DNA of 64,000 nt. Source: Hypericum androsaemum. Lineage: Eukaryota; Streptophyta; Magnoliopsida; Malpighiales; Hypericaceae. The notes beneath the pieces are model-generated. The model was not told the origin of the DNA. It saw only the letters and a program-made list of their open reading frames with translations, and ran no database searches. Shown in pieces: positions 32,322 through 44,246 of this stretch (positions are counted from its first letter, which is position 1; every line of letters starts with the position of its first letter). The position numbers and the translations under genes were made by a program. The stretch covers positions 7,903,344 through 7,967,343 of the forward strand of contig OZ023190.1 of the NCBI GenBank assembly GCA_963995505.1. Reading direction: 5' to 3'.

Positions 32322-32519
32322 CTAGGTTTTCTTCTGGCCATCCTTCTCCTCCTCGTCCTCCTCCTTCTTCTTCTTGCCAACCTTGGAGGACTCTCGTTTA
32401 TCATCACCGCTTGGGAGTTGATCCTCCTCTTCATCCTCCTCTTCCTCGGCCTCCTCGTCCTCGTCCTCCTTCTTCTTCTGGCCGACATTGGAAGACTCTC
32501 CTTGATCATTATCGCTCAT
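32322..32519 (-). pseudogene. Tandem copy A: acidic Lys/Glu-rich C-terminal fragment
   Basis: A 65-codon minus-strand frame beginning MSDNDQGESSNVGQ and ending in long Lys and Glu/Asp blocks (KKKKEEDEEEKDGQKKT). Its beginning matches copy B near 34010-34030 (DNDQGE), and its flank on the plus-strand left (32070-32300) matches the flank of copy C (36420-36600). I read it as the last exon, or part of it, of one copy of a tandemly duplicated gene. The upstream body of the gene is not recognisable here. Function unknown; such acidic tails occur in many nuclear and chaperone-like proteins, so they are not diagnostic. Confidence 0.45.
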
Positions 32520-32559
32520 AAGTTGAACGCCGATTTGACATATTATTACGAACTTTTGA

Positions 32560-33620
32560 TGTGAAATGGTAAAAAATTATTCAAATATTGATTGATTTAA
32601 GGAAAATATTTCATTTGATTTTTTTATTAGTGAGATTTGCACTTTAGAACAAAATAATCCCAAATTTCTGATCACGATTGAGAATTTCAAAAATAGAGAA
32701 CATAATTTTCTCAAAAAATAGAGAACATAATTACTTAAAAAAAGAAAATGAAAGAAAAATGAAATTGGATTGGCGAACATGATTGATAAACTTATACAAC
32801 ATGTTGGGGAGGAAAAAAATCAAAATGGTGGCTTCTAAACTATGTGACGCAATTCTTTGTCAGGATGAGAAGTCGTTCTAAGACTTTATTAGGCTCTTTT
32901 GATGTGCAATGGTTGAACAATATTTAAATATTTTTTCTTTTGAGAGGTAAATATTTCATTTAATTTTTTGAGAAGTAAGGTTTGCACTTTAGTGTAAAAT
33001 AGTCACAAATTTTTCCATCACAATTGAATACATTTGGAAATTTTGAAAATAGAAAACATAATTGCCTTAAGAAATTAGTGAAAATGAAAGGAAAAGGAAT
33101 TTGATTGGCATTAGTGATTGATAAACTTATCAATGTAAGTTTTGATACTCTTATTGTGGGTTGAAGCAATCTCAATTCCAATAATGCATGAGAAACCAAA
33201 TGAGGGTCATCGTTAATACAAGGAATTCTTGTTACGTTTATAGTGATCATAATTAATGTCACATCAAAGAAAACTTAATACTTTCATGTACCAACGTACT
33301 TAGATCATCAACTGGTCAAGCGGTTGTTTTAAGTAACCAATATATCTCGAGATCAAACCTCTCGGAACATGACAATGTTAAATACTTGTTGAGAGAGATT
33401 TGACACATTTTAAAGTTCAGATAACTAAATTAGTGGCATAGTGATTGAATATTCAGAGACCGGGTGATATTAGAAAAATGCCATTCATGTAATAGCCTCT
33501 TGCTCGCTCAGCATCATAAAATTAAAATGATAATAAAATTTTAAAAGTAGTATCACAACAATATTTTTCCTTTTTAAAAGAAATATATCATAACTACATT
33601 AATGAACAAGAAGTCAATGG
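32560..33620. repeat. Segmental duplication, copy 1
   Basis: AT-rich, non-coding. It runs in parallel with 34680-35790, with shared blocks such as 'gaaccacattgcacatc'-type flanks, 'gagaacataatt', 'gattgataaactta' and 'aataagaaaccattgaatat'-like sequence. The offset is 2.11-2.12 kb. Numerous substitutions show that the duplication is old. Confidence 0.7.
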
Positions 33621-33839
33621 GAGTGAGAAACCATTGAATATATTTTTAAATAATATGGCCTTAAGTGTCTATTTTAAATTTTACAAGGTACCTAAGTGTC
33701 TTTATCCCTAAAGTTATTTGGAATATCTCAAAGAAAGTACTTATTTAAAAACACTTTTATTTAATTCAACCTTCGTGCTATGTTTGTTGTAAATCACAAG
33801 CTAGACTTTCTTTTAATCATCATCCCAATTCTCCTCATC

Positions 33840-34216
33840 ATCGTCCCTCCTCCTCATCCTCATCGCTGCCCGTGGAGTAGGAGTGCACCTCATCGCTGGC
33901 CGAGGAGTAGGAGTCCACCTTATTGCTGCCCGTGGAGGACTCCACCTCATTGCTGCTTGTGGATGATAAAGAATAAGACTCTACTTGATTGCTACATATG
34001 GAGAACTCTCCTTGATCATTATCTCTCAGAAGCTAAATGTTGATTTCTTCAGCGCCATATTCAAAGAATTGGGCTAGTGAATGGTGGCAGGCCAGTTGAA
34101 TCGGGAGGTCGTCCTCCAGCGGGTAGGCTTTGAAGACACGCATGGTTGTCAGCCACCTATCACAAATGGGGTCTTGCATGTAGTGAATAAAGTCTCCATT
34201 GAAGACACTTAACTTT
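33840..34216 (-). pseudogene. Tandem copy B of the unrecognised gene
   Basis: The minus strand from 34216 reads through DFIHYMQDPICDRWLTT and KAYPLEDDLPIQLA to a GAEEINI segment, then a stop. It continues with DNDQGE and a Ser/Glu/Asp-rich tail to about 33840. The first part aligns with copy C (FVEYRVQDTRQLTKVIV) through a shared F..Y..QD...LT...V....PL.D pattern. Stops and the missing 5' part make it a pseudogene. I do not recognise the family. The Trp/Pro-rich frame on the opposite strand is its antisense. Confidence 0.45.
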
Positions 34217-34679
34217 TCACCATGGTTCCAATAGGGGCAAGGTTGTGTTTGATTTCATACAACCTTTTGAGATCTATCATTCAACATGTGTAAAAAATAA
34301 CACCGAGTTGAAAACTTTTAATGGCCATAACTTTTCTCCATAGTTCTAACGGGGGAAAAATTGTGTTTGCTTTTATACAACATCCTTTTCAAATTTTGAC
34401 GATCATAGTTCTCAATTTGTACTTTTGAGTGTAAAATAAAAAAATTATCGTCACAATTTAGTACATTTCAGCTTTTAAAAATAGAGAACATAATTACTTC
34501 AAAACAACAAAAAAAGGAAAGAAAAGTTAAATTTGATTGGTGAACCTGATTGATAAACTTATACAGCTTGGAGAAGAGGGAAAAAATATCTAAATGATAG
34601 CTTCGATACTATGCGCCACAATTCTTTATTAGGGAGAAAGGTCGTTTTAACATCTTATTACAAACTTTTGATGTACAAT

Positions 34680-35790
34680 GGTAAAACAGAATTCAAATAT
34701 TAGTTCATTTAAGGGTAAATATTTCAATTGATTTTTTTGATTAGTGAGATTTGTACTTGAGAAATTTTGCATCACAATTTATGCATCACAATTTAATAAA
34801 ATTGAACAATTTTGAAAATAGAGAATATGATGACTTAAAGAAAAGTAAATGAAGGAAAAATAAAATTGGATTGGCAAATATGATTGGTAAACTTATACAA
34901 CATGTTGAGGAGAAAAAAATATCGAAATGGTGGCTTCTAAACTATGTGACACAATTATTTTCGGATGAGAAGTCGTTCTGAGACTTCGTTACGCCCTTTT
35001 GATGTGCAATGGTAAAATAATATTTAAATATTTATTCATTTGAGAGGCAAATATTTCATTTAAATTTATGAGAAGTAAGATTTGCACTTTAGTGTAAAAT
35101 AATCACAAATTTTCCCATCACAATTTAATACATTTGAGAAATTTTGTAAATAGAGAACATAATTGCTTTAAAAAATCAATGAAAAGGAAAGGAAAATAGA
35201 ATTTGATTGGCATTTATGATTGATAAACATATACACTATAATTATTAATGCTCTTGATGCGGGTTGAAATAATCTCAACTGCAGTAATGTGTGAGAAAGC
35301 AAATGAGGGTCATTGTCAATATGAGGAATTCTTGTACCAATGTATTTTCATGTACCAATGTACTTAGATCATAACTAATATCACATCAAGAAAAAAAACT
35401 TAATACTTTCATATACCAATGTACTTAGATCATCAACTGGTCAAACAGTTGTTTTAACTTAACCAAGATATCTCGAGATCTAACCATTCAAAATATTTCA
35501 ACATTTAATACTTATTGGGAGATATTTGACATATTTTAAAGTTCATATAACTAAATTAGTCGACCCATTGAATGAATTTTCAGATACCGGGTGATATTAA
35601 AAAAATACCATTCTTGTAATAGCCTCTTACCCATTCTATGAGCGACAGTTGCATCATGAAATTAAAACGACAATAAAAATTTAGAAGTAGTATCCCAACA
35701 ACATTTTTCCTTTTTCAAAGGATTATATCCCAGCTACATTAATGAAAAAGAAGTCAATGGGAATAAGAAACCATTGAATATATTGATTTT
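34680..35790. repeat. Segmental duplication, copy 2
   Basis: Partner of 32560-33620. It contains a small extra repeat of 'cttagatcat' with 'tttcatgtaccaatgtac' (about 35340-35430) not seen twice in copy 1. Confidence 0.7.
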
Positions 35791-36650
35791 ACCCCTTTGA
35801 AACAATCTAACATGTGTCCATTCTCCATTCCACTTTTACTTTAGTATTTCCAGGAATTGTCACTATTCACCTATATCTTATACTAACAATATAGTTGTTT
35901 GAATCTTATACTAACACAAGGTAATGTGTTGTTCGATTTCTTATACTAACAATATAGTTGTCTCAACATGTCACATAAAATAAAATCTATCGGGTTGAAT
36001 TTTGCAAGAATTATAACTTCCCAAATATGCGACGAAACAAGTGTTGTTTGAGAATAATTAGCAATGTGACATTCTCAACAACATTGATTATTATGCATAA
36101 TAGACACTTTTAAAGTAAAACCAAGTTTAGAGGGAGGAGCAAATACGTACACCTACTTTAATTGATAATATTTTTAGTGTTTGTTTAATTGCGGGTTAAA
36201 TAAAATCTTCAAATATTGTGGTGAGTTTGTAGTTCTTAAATTAGATTTGCATGATCAAATATAAGAAAATTATATTTAATTAAGGTAGTCTTACGAATGT
36301 AAAAAATGTCGTTGAGACAACTGTCACAAAACAAAGTCAGATCGTATCGAATCTAAAAATAGGGATTTAAAGGAACCTCCTTAGCATATAATACTAGTAA
36401 GCAAGAATGATCAAAACAAGCTAGCACAATCGGGTTCATCAACTAAATAACTAAATATTGCATTGTCCGCGTAACTATCAAGATTGGATAGTACCCCCAA
36501 CATAATTTACCACATTCACAAATTTTCGATATTAACTTTTTATTAATTCGCATCGTGCCACTCATTCAGTATGTTGTAACCACCATCGAAATCCTATGCA
36601 AACCTATACATATCATGAGATGTAATTGAAGTTCTTAACATCAGAACTTT
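35791..36650. other. Intergenic, flank of tandem copy C
   Basis: AT-rich, no gene. The part 36420-36600 matches 32070-32300 ('aactaaatattgcattgtc', 'agattggatagtac', 'ccaacataatt'), so the tandem duplication unit extends into this flank. The rest is unrecognised. Confidence 0.45.
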
Positions 36651-37021
36651 GGGACCGGATTTGGTACTGGAGTAATTTTTTCAGTACGGTCCTGGAAAGC
36701 GAACTATTTTATCATAACTGAGCGGACCATTTTATCATAACTGAGCGAATCATTTTATTCAACCTCTTTTATCTGCGGAACTATTTTATCGTAACTGGGT
36801 GAACAGTTCTATCATAACTGGACGAACTATTTTATCCAACCCCTTTTATCCATGTCGGGGTCCCGATTTTTTCGGAACGATTCCGTGAAACCATTTTATC
36901 ATAACTGAGCGAACCATTATATCATAACTGGGCGAACCATTCTATCATAACATGGCGAACTAGTTTATCTCCCAAAATGGTCCTGGAATATTTTACACAT
37001 TCAGGACCGAATCTACTCCCC
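36651..37021. mobile_element. MITE with internal 22-23-bp minisatellite
   Basis: The left end GGGACCGGATTTGGTACTGG and the right end, which reads GGGGAGTAGATTCGGTCCTG on the other strand, are imperfect terminal inverted repeats. Flanks agaacttt (36643-36650) and agaactgg (37022-37029) are a likely 8-bp TSD with two changes. The interior consists of about nine copies of a unit close to 'ttttatcataactgagcgaa' with a central interruption. It is the same family as 56762-57235. No coding capacity; 8-bp TSDs point to hAT. Confidence 0.75.
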
Positions 37022-37051
37022 AGAACTGGAACATATCAAAGAAGCTAATGT

Positions 37052-37400
37052 AAAACACTAGCTAAGCTTTCTTATCCTCATGCTCATCATAGTCTTTGTC
37101 ATCACCGACGCCAGATTCATAGAGGAGGGTTTTTGAATGGTAGGAGACATGTTAAATCATGTTGCGGTCCGGCAACGGGCAGGACCTGGAGACGATCACT
37201 TTGGTAAGCTGACGAGTGTCTTGGACACGGTACTCTACGAAGGACTCCAAAGAGGACACATCGATCGTGAACAATTGAATGCCGCTAGATGTCTCGGTTG
37301 ATATTAGTTTTAGTGGCTCGAAATCAAAATTTTCTCCTGACGTGATGATGATTTTGTCTCGGCTACTTGTGTAAAGAAAGTGCAAGAACGTGATAAACAA
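37052..37400 (-). pseudogene. Tandem copy C of the unrecognised gene
   Basis: The minus-strand frame 37400-37152 (82 codons) has SGENFDFEPLKLIS, then SLESFVEYRVQDTRQLTK and VSRSCPLPDRN, and ends in a stop. Downstream, another frame gives an acidic tail (DDKDYDEHEDKKA) with a stop near 37055. The middle aligns with copy B and the tail position matches copy A. It keeps the longest recognisable body of the three copies. A frame change between body and tail and the absent N-terminus suggest it is also broken. Family not recognised. Confidence 0.45.
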
Positions 37401-37633
37401 ACTAGATACATGTGTGCAATGGTGTCTCCTAGTTATAAAGGAGAAACAATCACAATCGGGTCCAATATAAAATTATTATGTTTTATTGAAATAGTGTCCC
37501 GATTTAATTTAAACTCAAACTGACAATACTATCGTGTCACTAATTCATATTTTAAGATCTTCTTTACGCGTATCCGAATTCATTTACAACTATTTGTTGG
37601 GCCTCCCAATCCACCGTACCTAGATGCAAATTT

Positions 37634-37788
37634 TATTGGAGTATGGTAGTTTCTTTGTATTATTAGGTCTTGTTTAGTAATTTCTTCCTAGTCAAGTTAT
37701 GTCTTGTATGGTTATTACTTGGGTCCCAAATATTATAATTGTGTATATATATGACCTGATCAATAAAATAAAACGACATATTTAATCA
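37634..37788 (+). repeat. 5' LTR of the miniature copia derivative
   Basis: 155 bp. It ends immediately before an exact 12-base initiator-Met primer site. It is highly similar to 38976-39137. Confidence 0.82.
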
Positions 37789-38802
37789 TGGTATCAGAGC
37801 TAAAAACCTGGATTATTATTTTATTTCATCCACCACCGATTCTCGTTCAAAATCATCATCCAGGAGCCCTTCTTTTAGTCTTCCACCAATCTCCTGACGC
37901 ACAATCTAAACCCCCAGTAAAAACTCCTACCGAGCTTGCTGCGTCTTCACCAAAAAAAAATCCTACCAAGCTTGTAATTTCCTACCGAGCTTGTGACAGA
38001 GCCAAAGGAGCAATTAGAAGCGATCCTTGCTTTTGTCCACAAGCTATTATTGCATGTGTTATTGCTTTTTTCATCAAGTGATCATCCTTTGTTTATATTC
38101 CTCAGTGATTACTGCTTCCACGATCTTCTGTGTCTGCCTCCACATCAATTGAAACGAAGTTTTCGAAGGCAATCGCAGTTGGTTGCTGTTCGAGATCAAT
38201 CCAGAAAAATATGGTTGATTCAGACAAATTATTTGGTAAAGTATTTCTACCGATTGTTGCAACCGGGATTGGTGAAATATTACCACTAAATTTCCTTGCT
38301 ATTATTCCAAGTTCATACCGAAGTTCAACCAAGTTCATATTAAAGTTGATCCAAGTTCGTCAAGAACCAAGTTCCTTCAAGTTTTTTCCACGCCTTGAGC
38401 ATTTTTTTACCGGACCTCGAGTCGTCAGTTTTTCACCCCTCTCGATTCCGCAACCTGGCCTTAAGACGTTATTATTGTCTTGCTCTCCTTGAACGTATTT
38501 CTCAGGAGATCTAGTAAATTTTGATTGATCTATAAATTTTGGTACTCTAGATTGGTGAAGTATTTTCACCGATTTTCTTAGTTTAGTCGATTCATTAAAG
38601 AAGGTCCAAGGTCTCAAGTTTTCGAGGCCAACTTCAGAACAACTGAGGGAGTTTTGATATCAGCTTCCACCGATTTCGTCCAAGTATATTCACCAATTAA
38701 CTAGTGGAATATACGATTGTCTTTTAACTAAGATCGGTGAAGTATTTCCACCAATCGTCTATTTTGGTGAAGTATTTCTGCCAATCATCTTTTTTGGTGC
38801 AT

Positions 38803-38967
38803 CTGCTAGAAGTGGGTAAGAAGCGCGATAGTCTCTATTACTTCAAAGATGTGCGAAATCGCACCAGTGCAGATTCCTACAGTGTGTTCACGAAAGCTCT
38901 AGGTCACGATCATTTTCAAGAAATTGTTCGCAAGTTGGGCGTTATTGATCTCAACGCTCTAACTTGA
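38803..38967 (+). pseudogene. Fused gag-pre-integrase scrap and RNase H tail
   Basis: The frame has EVGKKRDSLYYF, typical of the copia gag-pre-integrase region. Within twenty codons it continues as VFTKALGHDHFQ and KLGVIDLNALT, which is the conserved C-terminal end of copia RNase H before the 3' LTR. Integrase, RT and most of RNase H, which should lie between, are gone. The element therefore arose from a full-length copia by a large internal deletion. Confidence 0.7.
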
Positions 38968-38975
38968 GGGGAGAG

Positions 38976-39137
38976 TATTGGAGTATGGTAGTTTTCTTGT
39001 ATGATTAGGTCTTGTTTAGTAATTTCTTCTTAGTCAAGTTATGTCTTGTATGGTTATTACTTGCGTCCCAAATATTATAATTGTGTATATATATGACCTC
39101 TATGATGATCAATAAAATAAAGCTGCATATTTCATCA
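38976..39137 (+). repeat. 3' LTR of the miniature copia derivative
   Basis: 162 bp. It differs from the 5' LTR mainly by a 7-8-bp insertion ('ctatgatg') near its end and a few substitutions. Confidence 0.82.
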
Positions 39138-39227
39138 CATTTACCACGAAAATACTTGAACACGTCCAACGCCTCAAATTCTATCGCAAAGAATGCTTTC
39201 CGCCGCATCTTAAAATTTTGTAGTCCG

Positions 39228-39583
39228 AAGTCGGTCAGATTATCGCTTCAATCTGACCAAATGATTGGGCGTTGTACCTTAAGAGCTTGCTTGCCCTTAA
39301 GACCTAAAATGATATAGGTGGGAAATATGAGTTTAAGGGCACATGATTTGTTGTGGCCTCGTCCAAGATTATATCTGAAAATCGTGACAATCAAAGAGGA
39401 AGATTCCATCGGAAGAATCGATTTTCAAAGAAGTGGTATTTCTAGAGTTTGCTCAAACTCTATTTATAAGTATCCTTTAATTGTTTAAATATTGTCCAAT
39501 TACATTTTCTATATGCTGATCGAATACATATTGTATGACAATAATAATGCCTAGATCTAATAAATAATTAGTCTATTATCCAA
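39228..39583 (+). repeat. LTR fragment of the Copia-2 family
   Basis: The 3' part of an LTR. It runs closely parallel to 22672-23036, sharing 'ggtcagattatcgctt'-like, 'cctaaaatgatata' and 'gttgtggcctc' blocks and the ending 'tatccaac'. The 5' half is missing. Confidence 0.65.
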
Positions 39584-39613
39584 CCGAACTTGGGACCAAT
39601 ATTGTCGATGACT

Positions 39614-39712
39614 CTATTCATCGACAATCAGCCTCCGTAATGGAATGGAAAGGAGCTCTGACAACACCATTCGATGAAGGGCGCAGTCTTGAATGTCTTC
39701 GTACCAGCTAAA
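39614..39712 (-). pseudogene. C-terminal exon piece of an interrupted gene
   Basis: On the minus strand, from the Copia-2 insertion point the frame continues as SWYEDIQDCALHRMVLSELL to a TAG at 39614-39616. It lies in frame with 46651-46812 if the transposon and one TSD copy are removed, giving about 85 open codons across the junction. I do not recognise the protein. Another open frame overlaps the right-hand piece, so the call is tentative. Confidence 0.4.
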
Positions 39713-40590
39713 TATTGGAAATATTAGTAAATAAATTATAGTTTGAACATATATAAATCGTAAACACAATAATATAAGAAAGTGAGAGATAGCTTACAAC
39801 CACACTTTGAGCAAAGTGTGAATAACGTCTTCTCCAAGGTGGGAGACGCGTCCTTCTCATCGAGTCCGCCTCCTTGAATATCACAAACTTCGGATTTAAT
39901 CCTGGACAAGGCCACAACAAGCCATGTGCCTTTAAACTCTTATTACCCACTTTATAGCTTCAGGCCTCCATGGGTAAGAGAATTTCCAAGGTACAACGCC
40001 CAATCACATGAACAATAGGAAGTACTATTGAACACCTTGCCAACTTTTGGTGGTTGCAAAACTCCGACTCTATGCAAATATGAGAATGCCTATGCTAAGG
40101 GAGAGAGAGGAGAGTAAAACTCTAAGTGAGTTTTAGTGTATCTCAAATGGGAGGAGGAGGCCCCATTTTATAAGTGGATTTTGAGACCCCATTTAATACC
40201 GAAATAAAGGCGGTCATCAATTTTCTATTAACCATGGTCAATAAATGAGCGGTTATAATTATTAATGCCCTCTATTAACCACAGTCAATGAATAAGTGAT
40301 TTATTCACAACGCCCAGTAAAATCCATACGACTTTGAAGTCAATTTTTATTCACAGCGAGAATTGATTTTTTACAAGTGTCATTTATCGTTACGAAACTT
40401 TCTCAACAGATTTCGTATTGACATCTTATACACTCAAAACCAATTGATGTGACCCACATTAGCTCAAAGTTCCTAAGAGACTATATTTAAGTAGAATTCA
40501 CATTCTATTTAACCTCTTAGGCCCAATCCCAACATACACCTATATGTTGGGCCAACCTCCTTAATGGATTAAAAATCTAATTCTCCAACA
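39713..40590 (-). repeat. 3' LTR of Copia-2
   Basis: 878 bp. The plus strand starts TATTGGAAATATT (the partner has TGTTGG) and ends TTCTCCAACA. It contains an extra block (about 40020-40115) that is lacking in the other LTR. The minus-strand TATA box is 'cttataaaatgg' near 40165. Confidence 0.88.
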
Positions 40591-41195
40591 ATCTCCCATA
40601 TGAATGCAATTGGCTGATCTATGATATGAGCCTACCAATGCTACATGTAACTTGGAGTTCTGCGAGAATTAGTTCTATCAAGAAAGGTGGTTGAAAGCCT
40701 TGAACCTTCCTTAGTAAAATATCTTCGGATATACTTGCCAACCAGTGGACGCGATACCTTGAACTGTTCGGCATTTTATGTATGCTAAGATAAAGGTACT
40801 CACACAACTCCTTCTCAAACCACTACTCGGTTCTTTTGTTATTGTCTATTTTGGCCATGGACTGCCTTGGAAACTTCATCGAATGCTCTAGAGATTTAGC
40901 CCTTAACTCATCTCATAGAAGCGGTCCCTTCACATTCGATATAGATGATCTCTTATAAAGAGTATCCTGCCATACCCCACTTATAAATATACTCGAAGTA
41001 TAAGGATCATTAAAAGCTTAAAGCTTAAAGCTTAACCTTCACATGGACAAATCTATCACTCTTTCATCATAGGAATAGGTAGGGAACTCAATTTCCTGAG
41101 TGCTTTGTTCGACCTTAGCCTCACAATTCGGTTGTCCCATTGAACCTGCAGATCGGGATTTACAATCTAGGTTGGGTTGCCATCATGGGTTTAGG

Positions 41196-42620
41196 TCATT
41201 TCGTGGGCTTTAATCCTATTCTCCTCGATGATACCTCCACTAGGTCTCTCGTTAGACCTTTAGTTAATAGATCTGCGATATTTTCTTTTGACTTGACATA
41301 GTCTAAAGATATCACACCCGTTCCTAACAACGTTCTCACAGATTTATGTTTACGATGTATATGTCTAGACTTTCTATTATACACATCATTTTGTGCTCTT
41401 CCAATAGCTGACTAACTATCATAGTCCACGCTAATGGAGGCACTGGTTTTGACCACATCGGGATATCCTCCAAGAAACTTCGGAGCCAATCCACCTTTTC
41501 AGCTGCTAGATCCAATGCTATGAATTCTGATTCCATAGTTGCTCTAGCATTGCAAGTTTGTTTGCATGATCTCCACGAGACTGCTGCTCCTCAAATTGTA
41601 AATATGTATCTGCTCATGAATTTTATATTCTTGGAGTCCGAGATCCAGTTCACATCTGAATATCCTTCCAAAATGGTTGGATGTCTCGTATACAGTAACC
41701 CATAGTTAGCAGTGTACCTTAGGTATCTAAGGACTCTAACTATCACTTTTCAATGTTCATCATTGGGATTACTCGTATATTTCGATAAACTGTTTACCCA
41801 GTTTACAACATCTGGTCTAGTACAGTCCATGAGGTACATTAGACTGCCTATAACTCTAGAATAGTCTAATTGTCGCTCGCTTTCTCCGTAATTCTTGGAA
41901 AGACTTGACACCACTTCTATAGGAGTTCTCGCAATTACATTGCTATCCTTATCAAATTTGTCAAGTATCTTTTCAACATAGTGACTTTGGGAAAGCGTGT
42001 AACCTTCTGAAGTCTTGATGATTTTTATCCCAAATATTATGTCAGCTTGTCCCAAGTCTTTTATGTCAAAATTCTGCGACAACATTCTCTTGGTAATTAT
42101 GATATTATCATTATTACCAACAATCAACATGTCATCTACGTAGAGATATACTATACATAGTCTTTTTTATCTCCTTTCACGTAGACACATTTATCATATT
42201 GGTTTATTTGAAATCCGTTTGAAAGTATTACAGTGCCAAACTTCTCGTGGCATTGCTTAGGTGCTTGTTTTAATCCATATAAGGATTTAACAAGTTTGCA
42301 CACCTTGTGTGCTTTACCCAGAACGGCAAACCCTTTTGGTCCACGTAAATCTCCTCTTCCAAATCTGAATTAAGAAAAGCTATTTTCATGTCCATTTGAT
42401 GGATCTCTAGGTTAAACAAAACCGCCAAGGCTATGACTAACCTTATAGAGATTTCCCTGGAAACAGGAGCATACGTGTCGAAATAATCAACACCCTCAGT
42501 TTGCTTATAGTTTTTAACTACAAGTCTTGCATTGTACTTATCTACAGTACCATCTGGCTTCATCTTCTTTTTGAAGATCCACTTATGGCCTAGCGGTTTA
42601 CTACCCGGAGGTAGACCCAC
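41196..42620 (-). pseudogene. Copia-2 reverse transcriptase-RNase H, broken
   Basis: Blocks in order from the right: HKWIFKKKMKPDGT, YNARLVVKNYKQTEGVDYF and LEIHQMDMK (42620-42270); the polymerase motif YVDDML (about 42130-42150) with DIKDLGQADIIFGIKI (to 41750); RNase H with [14 protein letters not shown] (41536-41336) and the tail KSKENIADLLTKG (to 41196). At least three frame changes or stops separate these blocks. It is closest in style to Copia-1. Confidence 0.85.
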
Positions 42621-42807
42621 TAGTTCTCAAGTGTGATTATATAAGATAGACTATATCTCACTATTCACCACTTCCTTCTAAAAAGCAGAGTTCGTAGAGG
42701 ACATTGCTTCTTTATAGGTTACTGGATCTTTTTCTAACAGATATGTTATGAAATCTAATCCAAAGGACTTTTCCTAGCCCTTTTTTTCACGTCTAGGTTC
42801 TTCAACT

Positions 42808-43250
42808 TCATCTTGAGGTTCCTTTTCCCCCCACACTGCTCCCACTTTGGTCAACTTGACTGTCAACTTCAGTTCGAGCTTTGTAAGGAAAGATTTCCTC
42901 GAAGAATGAAGCATCCCCAGCTTCAATGATAGTATTTAGGTGGACATCACAGTCATCTGACTTGTGCACCAAGAATCGGTATGCAGCACCATTTTGTACA
43001 TAACCGATAAGCACACAATCCACCGTCTTGGATCATATCCTTGTCCTTTTAGGAGGTGGGATCAGAATTTTAGCAAGACATCCCCAAAACCTTAGGAATT
43101 TGTAGCTAGGTGCTTGACCTTTCCACAATTCATAAGGTATTTTGTCTAACCTTTTGTGAGATACTCTATTGAGCACATAGTTGGCCGAAAATACAGCTTT
43201 CCCCCACAACTTGGAAGATTCTTGATCTTCTTCCCAGGTTGGTTCTCGAC
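42808..43250 (-). pseudogene. Copia-2 integrase C-terminal remnant
   Basis: The minus strand encodes YELWKGQAPSYKFLRFWGC, then IPPPKRTR, a stop, and DCVLIGYVQNGAAYRFLVHK. This is the region after the catalytic core in copia integrases. The DDE core itself is not recognisable upstream, so it has been deleted or has decayed. Confidence 0.8.
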
Positions 43251-44246
43251 TTCATTCTTATAGTGAATGATAAATCTATTACTTTATCTTTACTTCTCAT
43301 CAAGTAGACATAACAATACATAAATCATCGATCAATGCTTGCAGACCGAAGTTGAACTTTTGTTATAGGTTCAATGACACAAGCCTTTATAAGGACTTAT
43401 AATGCACAAGACCAAATCAACCATTACACCATTGTAATGACTCACGAGAATACGCAAAATTTAGATTCTCCCCATCATTTAATACAATAGTACTAATGTT
43501 AACCTCACAGGCTGAACCTTCATCAATCTAAGTATTAGACTTTGCTTTGGAGGCTAAAGTCATTATACTCATTTTGAAGATATTGGTCAAATAACCCTTA
43601 CCAATAAATATTTTTTCTTTCAAAAGAATGACTTTTTCGAACTCAAACACGAGTCAAAAGTCTTTCTTATTGAGCATAACTCCAGAGATAGGATTCTTCT
43701 TAATCACAGACACACACAATACATCGGTTAGCTCTTGACCGAGGTCACCTCGAGCACAACCATCCCTTTGCCATCAACCTTGGATTCTGCCGAGCTTAGC
43801 ATGTAGCAACTCTCATCATCCAACGGATGGTTGAAAGGTCTTAGACATCCATTTGTTCGACAAATGTGGCTTGTGGCCCCAATGTCCACCTACCGATAAG
43901 ATTCTCCTCGACATAAGAACCGTGAGGTTCATGTCATCAATATCGAAGTTCAAGCTTGTCTCATCGACATTAGCACGAGCATGCTTCTAATTCTTGCCCT
44001 CAGCGGCATGACGTTTGTAGCAACCCTTAGCTTCAAGGCTAGATTTGCTTCAAACAAAGAAGGTATTGGTGAAGCTCTTATTATAAGCATCTCCCTCGGA
44101 ATTATTAAAGCATTTCTGCTAATTTCTATAGGAGCTCCCATCAACCTCAACCACACTGATCTTGGCAACCACGCCATTTGGTTTCTTCTCAACCTTTTGG
44201 CTATCTTGCTCGATACACAACCTTCTCAAAAGGTCCTCGAGACTCA

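Larger units (their letters stand above)
37634..39137 (+). mobile_element. Miniature copia derivative, 1.5 kb
   Basis: LTRs of 155 bp (37634-37788) and 162 bp (38976-39137) start TATTGGAGTATGG and end 'atttaatca' and 'atttcatca'. The initiator-Met primer site TGGTATCAGAGC (37789-37800) abuts the first, and a purine tract (gaggggagag) precedes the second. Flanks share ATTT. The 1.2-kb interior has repeated 'ggtgaagtatttccaccaat'-type words and only one recognisable coding scrap, near its end. The first LTR base pair is TA rather than TG in both copies. Confidence 0.8.

Noticed and set aside
32318..32509. Arg-rich frame overlapping the acidic ORF
   Set aside because: It is the out-of-frame reading of the Glu/Lys-coding repeats on the same strand.
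33780..34043. 87-codon plus-strand ORF with Trp/Pro repeats
   Set aside because: It is antisense to the Ser/Glu-rich tail of tandem copy B, which aligns with the other copies on the minus strand.
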